Source of the DNA: Galactobacter sp. | GTDB taxonomy: Bacteria; Actinomycetota; Actinomycetes; Actinomycetales; Micrococcaceae | NCBI RefSeq assembly: GCF_022712295.1 | Contig: NZ_JALAGT010000179.1 | Coordinates: 1-29,579, forward strand | Direction of reading: 5' to 3' | DNA: 29,579 nucleotides | The notes under the pieces: model-generated | Seen by the model: the letters and a program-made list of their open reading frames with translations, nothing else | Databases searched by the model: none | What the model was told of the DNA's origin: nothing | Position numbers and translations under genes: made by a program | Shown here: positions 23,632 to 29,579 of the stretch, piece after piece | Position numbering within the stretch: position 1 is the stretch's first letter | Layout: every line of letters begins with the position of its first letter

Positions 23632-24675
23632 ATGACCAACGCCTTGCCCCCGCTCTCGGGGGTCGCCAATGAAGAGGCGGGGGATGAAGCGCCACGTCGC
23701 GGTTCCTCCGGTCTCAAGTACGCACTGTCCAAGATCGGTGGGGCCCTGATCTCGCTGGTCATGGTCATCATCCTTGGTTTCTTCGCCTTCAAGATCCTGC
23801 CCGGTGACCCTGTCGCCAAGATGGCAAGGGAGGGCAACCTGAGCGCCGAACAGGTGGAGCACCTGCGGCATTCGCTCGGGCTGGACAAGTCCTTGTGGGG
23901 GCAGTTCTGGGATTACCTCGGCAACGTGTTCACGCTGCAATTCGGTGAGAGCTACGTGTACAAGCAGTCGGTGTCCAGCCTGATCGGCGAGTACTTCTGG
24001 AACACCATCCTGCTCACCGGCACCGCAGCGGTCATCGCGATCGCTCTGGGCCTGTGGCTGGGCCAGCGCTCCGCGTGGAAGCGCGGGTCGTTCTTCGACA
24101 AGATCACCTCCGGCACCTCGCTGGTGTTGTGGTCCGTGCCGACCTTCTGGCTGGCTCTTCTGCTGCTGATGGTCTTCGGCGGCGTGCTGCAGTGGTTCCC
24201 GACCGGCGGCATGATGAGCCCCAATCCACCCACCGACTGGCTGGACCGGGTCGTGGACGTGGCCTCACACATGGTGTTGCCGGTCATCACCATGGTGGCC
24301 GTGGTCTACGCCCAGTACGTGATGGTCATGAGGGCCTCCCTCATCGAGGAGATGCGTGAGGACTACCTGACCACGGCCCGCGGTAAGGGCCTGCGCGAGG
24401 ATCTGGTGCGCACCCGCCACGCCGTGCCGAATGCGCTGCTGCCCACCGTGACGCTGGTGTTCATGCACATCGGTGGCCTGATTGCCGGCGCCGTGACCGT
24501 GGAGGCCGTGTTCTCCTGGCCGGGGCTCGGCAAGCTGACCTTCGCCGCGGTGACCGGGCCGGATCTTCCGCTGCTGCAGGGGACCTTCGTGGTCTTCTCC
24601 GCGATCATCATCGTGATGAATCTGCTCGCGGACTTCATCTATCGACTGCTGGACCCCCGGGTGAGGACCTCATGA
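23632..24675 (+). CDS. Peptide ABC transporter permease (DppB-like)
   Basis: A 347-residue inner-membrane permease with about six helices, the DppB/OppB type. The first helix is at about residues 34-56 and is followed by the ILPGDPVAKM segment and the large external loop usual for this subunit. The cytoplasmic EAA coupling loop that docks on the ATPase is at about 240-270 (REDYLTTARGKGL). It begins four bases after the binding protein stop and its own stop overlaps the next permease by four bases. A polar N-terminal extension of ~25 residues precedes the first helix. Confidence 0.95.
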   Translation: MTNALPPLSGVANEEAGDEAPRRGSSGLKYALSKIGGALISLVMVIILGFFAFKILPGDPVAKMAREGNLSAEQVEHLRHSLGLDKSLWGQFWDYLGNVFTLQFGESYVYKQSVSSLIGEYFWNTILLTGTAAVIAIALGLWLGQRSAWKRGSFFDKITSGTSLVLWSVPTFWLALLLLMVFGGVLQWFPTGGMMSPNPPTDWLDRVVDVASHMVLPVITMVAVVYAQYVMVMRASLIEEMREDYLTTARGKGLREDLVRTRHAVPNALLPTVTLVFMHIGGLIAGAVTVEAVFSWPGLGKLTFAAVTGPDLPLLQGTFVVFSAIIIVMNLLADFIYRLLDPRVRTS

Positions 24676-25583
24676 GTACCACCACTGCAGCACGTTCCCC
24701 CAAGGCCCTGGCGTGGGCCCGGCGGGGGGCGTCCATGAAACAGTTCTGGAACGACTTCCGTCATTCGCCCTCCGGCATGGTCGGACTGATCTTTCTTGCC
24801 GTCGTGGTGGTCCTGGCACTCCTGGCGCCGGTGATCGCCCCGGCAAAGCTGCTGGACGTGTCTCAACTGACGGACCAGCCCAAGTTCGCCCCACCGTCCG
24901 GTGACCACCTCCTCGGCACGGATCACCAGGGCCGCGAGATCTGGGTGCGCATGATCTGGGGCGCTCAGGTGTCCTTGATCGTCGGTTTCTGCGCCACGTT
25001 GATGTCCATGGTGATCGGTACCGTCATGGGGATCGCCGCCGGACACTTCACCGGTGTCACCGGCGGGATCATCATGCGTGTCATCGACTTCTTCCTGGTG
25101 CTGCCGTCCCTGATCCTGGCGATCGTGCTCTCCTCGGTCCTCTCCCGAGGCGTGTTCACCATCGTCATCGCGATCGGCCTGACCTCCTGGGCGGGCACGG
25201 CGCGTGTGGTGCGTTCGCAGACCCTGACCGTGGAGTCCCGCGATTACGTGGAACGCTCCAGGGTCCTGGGCGCAGGTCACTGGCACATCATCGGTAAGCA
25301 CCTGCTGCCTGCCGTGATGCCGCTGGTTCTGGCCAATACGACCCTGACCGTGGGTTCGGCCATCATCTCCGAGTCCACGTTGTCCTTCCTGGGTCTGGGT
25401 GACACCACCAAGCAGTCCTGGGGCGGAATCCTGAAGAACGCCATGGACTACTCGGCCGCCACCGCCGGCTACTGGTGGTACGTGTTGGTCCCCGGCGTCG
25501 CCATCGTCCTCGTGGTGTTGGCCTTCACCATGGTGGGCCGCGCGGTCGAGGGAATCGTCAATCCGACCCTGAGGAGTCGCTGA
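24672..25583 (+). CDS. Peptide ABC transporter permease (DppC-like)
   Basis: A 303-residue permease of the DppC/OppC type. It shows the OppC N-terminal region (FWNDFRHSPSGMVGLIFL) with the first membrane helix, the diagnostic HLLGTDHQGREIWVRMIWGA segment outside the first helix, five further helices, and the EAA loop (SRDYVERSRVLGAGHWHII). The ATG is in a four-base overlap with the preceding permease stop, so the two are translationally coupled. With the DppB-like subunit it forms the membrane channel. Confidence 0.95.
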   Translation: MSTTTAARSPKALAWARRGASMKQFWNDFRHSPSGMVGLIFLAVVVVLALLAPVIAPAKLLDVSQLTDQPKFAPPSGDHLLGTDHQGREIWVRMIWGAQVSLIVGFCATLMSMVIGTVMGIAAGHFTGVTGGIIMRVIDFFLVLPSLILAIVLSSVLSRGVFTIVIAIGLTSWAGTARVVRSQTLTVESRDYVERSRVLGAGHWHIIGKHLLPAVMPLVLANTTLTVGSAIISESTLSFLGLGDTTKQSWGGILKNAMDYSAATAGYWWYVLVPGVAIVLVVLAFTMVGRAVEGIVNPTLRSR

Positions 25584-25586
25584 GTC

Positions 25587-27242
25587 ATGCCTGATCTGGT
25601 TTTCGAGGACGTCTCCATCACCTACAAGACCTCCGGTCGCAACGACCGCGGCGAGGTCCCCGCCGTGCAGGGTGTCTCCCTGACGCTGCCTGCCGGGGCA
25701 ACGTTGGGTATCGCGGGGGAATCCGGAAGCGGTAAGTCCACCCTGGCCATGTCCGCCCTGCGTCTGCTGCCCAAGTCCGCACGCTTGGACGGGCGGGTGC
25801 TGATCGGCGACACTGACGTCAAGAAGCTCTCGTTCGGCAAGCTGCGTGCGCTGCGTTGGCGCGATGCCTCCATCGTGTTCCAGGGGGCCATGCATTCCCT
25901 GAACCCGGTGCGCACCGTGGGCTGGCAGATCAACGAGGCACTGGAGCTGCACCGTACCAAGGCCTGGCGTACCGAGGCGCAGCGGAAGAAGCGTGTGGAC
26001 GATCTGCTGCGTAGCGTTGACCTCCCCCTGAGCAAGGCGCGGGCGTACCCGCACGAACTCTCCGGCGGCCAGAAGCAGCGCATCATGATCGCCATGGCGC
26101 TGGCCTGCGAGCCGGACATCATCATCGCTGACGAGCCCACCACGGCGTTGGACGTGATTGTTCAGAAACAGATTCTGGACATGATCGCCGGCTTGGTGAC
26201 CGAGCGCGGGATCTCATTGCTGATGATCAGTCATGACCTCTCCGTGTTGGCCACAGCGTGTGAGCGGATCGCTGTGATGAAGGACGGCAAGCTCGTCGAG
26301 GTGGGTCCGGCACTCGAGGTCTGCAACAACGGCCAGGAGGAGTACACGCGGCAGTTGGCGGAAGCCTTCCCGACCATCGGCGATCCGGAGTCCCGGATGA
26401 ACCCGGTGACGCGGCGCGAGCGTCCGGCTCGTCCGCCGGAGGAGGAACGTCATGCGATGACGGACGACGTGCTGCTGACCGCGAAGGGTGTGAACGTCAC
26501 CTACCACTCGGGCAGCCGCTCGCTGCATGCGTTGAAGGACGTGGATCTGACCCTGCACAAGGGGGAGATCATGGCGCTGGTGGGCCAGTCCGGAAGCGGT
26601 AAGTCCACCCTGGCTCGGACCCTCTTGGGCCTGCAGGCTGCGGATCCGGGATCGGAACTGACCTTCCGTGGCAAGCCGTTGCCCACCAAGGGCAAGGAGC
26701 TGAAGGCCTTCCGGCGTGAGGTGCAGATGGTCCTCCAGGATCCCTCCGCTGCCCTGAATCCCAAGCTGTCTGTATACGAGTCGGTGGCCGAGGGACTGCG
26801 CGTGCAGCGCTACCCGGGCAATGAGGCGGACCGCGTGCGGCAGGCCATGGAGGAGGCCGAGCTCATCCCGGCCGAGCAGTATCAGGCCGCGATCCCGCAG
26901 GAGCTCTCCGGCGGGCAACGGCAGCGTGTGGTGATCGCGGGTGCGCTCGCGGTGGAGCCGCAACTGATCGTGGCCGATGAGCCGGTGGCCTCGCTCGATG
27001 CGTCGGTCCGTGGTGAGATCCTGGCCTTGCTCATGTCCCTGCGCGAGCGCCTGGGACTGACGGCCCTGGTCATCACCCACGACCTGGGCCTGGCGTGGAA
27101 CATTGCAGACACCGTTGCCGTGATGTACCACGGTGAGATCGTGGAGTACGGGCCCACGGAACAGGTGCTGCAGGATCCCCAGCACGAATACACCAAGACG
27201 CTCCTGGCGGCTGCCCCGAGTATCGCCGGAAGCGCCGCGTGA
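25587..27242 (+). CDS. Fused double ATPase of the peptide ABC transporter (DppD-DppF)
   Basis: A 551-residue protein joining two complete ABC ATPases that are separate in the classic Dpp/Opp systems. First half: Walker A GESGSGKST (44-52), signature LSGGQKQR (158-165), Walker B IIIADEP (178-184), then the oligopeptide-type C-terminal segment. Second half: Walker A GQSGSGKST (333-341), signature LSGGQRQR (440-447), Walker B LIVADEP (460-466). It energises import through the two permeases. The join (about 270-290) is a Pro/Arg/Glu-rich linker, directly followed by M291, which is preceded in the DNA by GGAGGAGG (26438-26445). This looks like the ribosome site of a once-separate second gene and might still yield a free C-terminal half. 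The gene ends in a GTGA overlap with the LD-carboxypeptidase frame. Confidence 0.95.
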   Translation: MPDLVFEDVSITYKTSGRNDRGEVPAVQGVSLTLPAGATLGIAGESGSGKSTLAMSALRLLPKSARLDGRVLIGDTDVKKLSFGKLRALRWRDASIVFQGAMHSLNPVRTVGWQINEALELHRTKAWRTEAQRKKRVDDLLRSVDLPLSKARAYPHELSGGQKQRIMIAMALACEPDIIIADEPTTALDVIVQKQILDMIAGLVTERGISLLMISHDLSVLATACERIAVMKDGKLVEVGPALEVCNNGQEEYTRQLAEAFPTIGDPESRMNPVTRRERPARPPEEERHAMTDDVLLTAKGVNVTYHSGSRSLHALKDVDLTLHKGEIMALVGQSGSGKSTLARTLLGLQAADPGSELTFRGKPLPTKGKELKAFRREVQMVLQDPSAALNPKLSVYESVAEGLRVQRYPGNEADRVRQAMEEAELIPAEQYQAAIPQELSGGQRQRVVIAGALAVEPQLIVADEPVASLDASVRGEILALLMSLRERLGLTALVITHDLGLAWNIADTVAVMYHGEIVEYGPTEQVLQDPQHEYTKTLLAAAPSIAGSAA

Positions 27243-28276
27243 GCGGCGAGGTCTTCGACGCAAGGGTGCCGGCTCCTACGGGGGCCGGCACCCTCGCGTC
27301 GGGCGTGGGACCGGAATGTCTGACGGTGCGTGACGCCTACCTGGACGCGGCGCCCTTGGCGCCGGGTGACACGGTCGCACTTGTGGCGGCGTCCGGCCTC
27401 GGCACGCGTGAACGCGTGGACTACGCGGTAGAGCTGCTGGAGTCGTGGGGTCTCACGGTGAAGGTGGGGGAGCACCTTCTCGACGGGCACCCGCGGGCCT
27501 CCTACCTGGCCGCGACGGATGCGGCGCGCCGTGAGGACCTGGTGAAGGCCTGGTGCGATCCGGACGTGGACGCCGTGATCACCGCGCGCGGCGGGTACGG
27601 GGCCATGCGACTGCTGGACGGAATCGACTGGGACGAGATGCGGGCAGCGGCGTTTCGGAAGGACGGGCGGCCCAAGCTGCTCACCGGCTCCAGCGACGTG
27701 ACCGCGTTGCACGAGTCCTTCCGTGTGCACCTGGATGTGCCCACGCTGTTCTGCCCCATGGTGGCCAACGACGTCTTCGCGACATCGGCGTTCATTCGCG
27801 AGGACGTGCATCGTTGGCTCTTCGAGCCGTGGCGTGGGAGGTTGATCGTGGGCCCTGCCGCGGAGATCCTGCAGCCGGGTATGGCCCGTGGGCGTTTCAC
27901 CGGTGGGACCTTGTCCTTGGTGTCCGCCTCGATCGGTGCGCCCGAGTTCGCCGTGCCGGACGGCTCGCTGTTGTTCCTCGAGGACGTGGACGAGGACGCT
28001 TACAGCATCGACAACCTGCTGGTGCAATTGGCCCGCTCGGGGCGGCTCTCCGCCGCGTCAGGGCTGGTGCTCGGCTCGTGGCAGAACTGTGCGCCGCTGG
28101 ACGAGGTCAAGGCCCTGTTCGCGGAATACCTCGACGAATACTTGGGTGGGCTGGACATCCCGGTGCTGTGGCAGCAGGGATTCGGGCACGACCCCAATGC
28201 GGTCAGCCTGCCGATGAACGTGGATGGTGTGCTGGACCTGACGGACGGGAGCATCAGCCTCACGGTGGGGGTCTGA
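27239..28276 (+). CDS. LD-carboxypeptidase (S66, muramoyltetrapeptide carboxypeptidase)
   Basis: A family S66 serine carboxypeptidase that removes the terminal D-Ala from peptidoglycan tetrapeptides, in the cytoplasm here since no signal is present. The nucleophile is S152 in GSSDVT (most relatives have GYSD, so Tyr is replaced by Ser), with E248 in LFLEDVDE and H317 in GFGHDP. The 345-residue frame starts at a GTG overlapping the ATPase stop. Its first ~25 codons are encoded by a long hairpin and look unlike family sequence, while the family start (DAAPLAPGDTVALVAASG) is close to the GTG at 27326, so translation may begin there (316 residues). B. subtilis pairs an S66 enzyme (YkfA) with a dipeptide epimerase and the dpp importer, a similar logic. 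Confidence 0.9.
   Translation: MSGEVFDARVPAPTGAGTLASGVGPECLTVRDAYLDAAPLAPGDTVALVAASGLGTRERVDYAVELLESWGLTVKVGEHLLDGHPRASYLAATDAARREDLVKAWCDPDVDAVITARGGYGAMRLLDGIDWDEMRAAAFRKDGRPKLLTGSSDVTALHESFRVHLDVPTLFCPMVANDVFATSAFIREDVHRWLFEPWRGRLIVGPAAEILQPGMARGRFTGGTLSLVSASIGAPEFAVPDGSLLFLEDVDEDAYSIDNLLVQLARSGRLSAASGLVLGSWQNCAPLDEVKALFAEYLDEYLGGLDIPVLWQQGFGHDPNAVSLPMNVDGVLDLTDGSISLTVGV
27257..27300 (+). terminator. Long hairpin between the ATPase and LD-carboxypeptidase genes
   Basis: Arms 27257-27273 and 27284-27300 pair through 16 of 17 positions (one A-C mismatch) around a ten-base loop, starting 15 bases after the ATPase stop. There is no T-run after it. The position is that of an operon terminator, but the LD-carboxypeptidase reading frame passes through it. 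It may lower expression of the downstream gene, or stabilise the transporter mRNA. Confidence 0.6.
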
Positions 28277-28344
28277 ACGGACCTCAGGCCAGCGCAGGTC
28301 GTCAAGAAGGCAACCGTGGCTCTGACGCCCCACACGCATTTCAG

Positions 28345-28369
28345 TTGTGCACAATATAATTGTGTGCAA
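28345..28369 (+). promoter_or_regulatory. OhrR operator overlapping a TATAAT box
   Basis: Half-sites TTGTGCACAAT and ATTGTGTGCAA flank ATA, giving a long dyad that fits known OhrR operators (AT-rich core with ACAAT/ATTGT arms). A perfect TATAAT (28355-28360) sits in its centre; no good -35 box is seen. Transcription would start near 28367-28369, a few bases before the ohrR ATG, so the mRNA may be leaderless. Bound OhrR would block its own promoter. Confidence 0.75.
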
Positions 28370-28371
28370 TC

Positions 28372-28848
28372 ATGGAGGGTATGAGTTCGGTCGATCAGTT
28401 GTTGTGCTTCTCGCTCTACTCCGCCAGTAGGGCCACGACGCGGCGCTATCACCAACTACTGGCCCCGTGGGGGCTGACCTATCCGCAGTACCTCGTGCTC
28501 GTGGTTCTCTGGGACCAGGACGTGATCTCCGTGCGGGAGCTGGGTCGCGAGCTGTCCCTGGATTCCGGGACGCTCTCTCCGCTGCTGAAGCGGTTGGAGG
28601 CCAACGGGCTGATCATCCGCACCCGTTCCGAGGAAGACGAGCGTCGCGTGGACGTCTCGTTGACCGAAGAGGGCCGAGCCCTTCAGGTGGAGCTGGCCGG
28701 AATCCCCCAACAGGTCGGCAGCTGCATGGGGTTGGACCAGGACACTTACGAGAGCCTGCTGCGGGCCATGAGTGCCGTCAACGATGCGCTGCAGCGCGGA
28801 CAAGCCCCCAACACCGGACTCCAGAACCGGGAAGCCGCCGCTTCGTAG
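28372..28848 (+). CDS. ohrR: OhrR, organic hydroperoxide-sensing MarR-family repressor
   Basis: A 158-residue winged-helix repressor of the OhrR branch. The N-terminal peroxide-sensing cysteine is C12 in QLLCFSLYSASRA, followed by the conserved WGLTYPQYLVLVVLW helix, the recognition region (ELGRELSLDSGTLSPLLKRLE) and the wing (RTRSEEDERRVDVSLT). A second cysteine 106 residues later (GSCMGL) matches the spacing in 2-Cys OhrR proteins such as that of Xanthomonas, where the two form a disulfide. The ATG at 28372 is taken because the ATG at 28381 has its GGAGG only two bases upstream, too close. It represses itself and presumably ohr, 85 bases downstream and without its own visible operator. Confidence 0.92.
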   Translation: MEGMSSVDQLLCFSLYSASRATTRRYHQLLAPWGLTYPQYLVLVVLWDQDVISVRELGRELSLDSGTLSPLLKRLEANGLIIRTRSEEDERRVDVSLTEEGRALQVELAGIPQQVGSCMGLDQDTYESLLRAMSAVNDALQRGQAPNTGLQNREAAAS

Positions 28849-28933
28849 CCGCGCCTGGATCTCAGTGGCCGCGCATGGATCACCGGCTCAAGAATCTTCC
28901 TCTGCAGTCAATCAAGATCAAGGAGAACACATC

Positions 28934-29579
28934 ATGGACGCCATCTACACCACCGAGGCGCTCTCCACCGGCGCCGGACGCGACGGGCACGTCAGCGGCC
29001 TGAACGGCAAGCTGGAACTCGAGATGCGCCCGCCCAAGGAGTTGGGCGGATCCGGCGACGGCTTCAACCCGGAGGCACTCTTCGCGGCCGGGTACGCCGC
29101 CTGCTTCCACTCGGCACTGCAGGGAGTCGCCCGGCAGCAGAAGGTGAAGCTGGTTGACTCCTCCGTGGGTGCCCGCGTCAGTATCGGCAACAACGGCGAG
29201 GGAGGCTTCGGCCTGGCGGTGGCTCTTGAGGTCGTCATCCCGGAACTGGAGCATGACAAGGCCCAGGAACTGGCCGACGCCGCTCACCAGGTCTGCCCGT
29301 ACTCCAACGCGACCCGGGGCAACATCGAGGTGACCGTCACCGTCCGCGACGACTGCTCGCCCGGGCGCCTTCCGAGCCCATCTCATGACGGCGGTGGGGT
29401 TGGTTGGGGCGCCAGCGCAACCCCCCCCCCGGCCCCCGTGCCAAACCGCGCGGCCCCTTCCCGGCCCTTTCCTCCTTCCCGGCCGGGGTCCCCCCCCCCC
29501 CCCCCTCTGGGCGGGGGGGCGGTTCTTGCCCCCCTAAACTACCCCCACCGCCGTCGGCCGTGTGTGAAAACATTCCATC
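28934..29579 (+). CDS. ohr: Ohr, organic hydroperoxide resistance peroxidase (no stop codon in window)
   Basis: A thiol peroxidase of the Ohr/OsmC family that reduces organic and fatty acid hydroperoxides. The first 140 residues (28934-29353) are a complete Ohr: catalytic C57 (AAGYAACFHSAL), partner C121 (VCPYSNATRG), supporting R16 and E47, with the same 64-residue Cys spacing as Xylella Ohr, ending in the usual IEVTVTV. AAGGAGA is eight bases before the ATG. No stop codon follows; the frame runs on into Pro/Gly-rich translation of the C-rich window end, so the natural stop just after 29353 seems to be lost to faulty sequence or a junction. It forms an operon with ohrR. Confidence 0.92.
   Translation, partial: MDAIYTTEALSTGAGRDGHVSGLNGKLELEMRPPKELGGSGDGFNPEALFAAGYAACFHSALQGVARQQKVKLVDSSVGARVSIGNNGEGGFGLAVALEVVIPELEHDKAQELADAAHQVCPYSNATRGNIEVTVTVRDDCSPGRLPSPSHDGGGVGWGASATPPPAPVPNRAAPSRPFPPSRPGSPPPPPLGGGAVLAPLNYPHRRRPCVKTFH
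29373..29579. other. Homopolymer-rich, probably unreliable contig end
   Basis: This terminal stretch has runs of ten C (29421-29430) and about fifteen C (29490-29505), plus G runs, with none of the codon structure of the rest of the window. It begins just where Ohr should end. I read it as low-quality or artefactual sequence at a contig edge and see no gene in it. Confidence 0.6.

Noticed and set aside
1..29579. CRISPR arrays, insertion sequences, tRNA or rRNA genes, prophage modules
   Set aside because: No regularly spaced repeats, transposase, tRNA cloverleaf or rRNA sequence was seen in the window.

Overview
The window is about 65% G+C, densely packed and built of actinobacterial gene families: a DUF222/HNH protein, a long Lhr helicase, an actinobacterial RlmH and gnd, and an OhrR/Ohr pair. 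It most likely comes from a member of the Micrococcaceae (order Micrococcales). This is inferred from protein style, not from a marker gene. The last ~200 bases are full of long C and G runs and look like the unreliable end of a contig.

Layout. Positions 84-2249 hold a DUF222/HNH protein that converges on a large lhr gene (2427-7511, minus). Upstream of lhr is a gene of unknown function broken by a frameshift (7566-8803, minus), then gnd with a good terminator, rlmH, and an NAD(P)H-dependent FMN reductase behind nested dyads. These are ordinary chromosomal genes.

From 11861 to 28276 there is a large two-armed cluster. The left arm is a minus-strand operon read from 19999 to 11861: GNAT acyltransferase, SIS-domain protein, enolase-superfamily N-acylamino acid racemase (NSAR type), class IV PLP enzyme, M19 dipeptidase, class I glutamine amidotransferase, cytoplasmic S12 serine hydrolase, and an EamA (DMT) transporter. 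Several of these genes overlap by 4 bp. The right arm starts with a divergent M20 hydrolase. After a terminator come a complete Dpp/Opp-type peptide importer (binding protein, two permeases, fused double ATPase) and an S66 LD-carboxypeptidase. GNAT, NSAR and M20 together match the known route that turns D-amino acids irreversibly into L-amino acids (N-succinylation, racemisation of the N-succinyl amino acid, L-specific desuccinylation; described for Geobacillus). The importer, LD-carboxypeptidase, M19 dipeptidase and S12 hydrolase are what is needed to take in D-residue-containing peptides, such as peptidoglycan stem peptides, and cut them up. My reading is a self-contained cluster for salvage of cell-wall peptides and D-amino acids. 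No MurNAc sugar-recycling enzyme is visible in it.

The two arms meet at 20000-20150. There, two divergent sigma70-like promoters share overlapping space, their -35 boxes form a perfect dyad, and two related short dyads flank them. The SIS protein looks like an RpiR/MurR regulator without its N-terminal helix-turn-helix, so what binds these sites is open. The right end of the window holds ohrR and ohr (organic peroxide resistance), with a clear OhrR operator over a TATAAT box.
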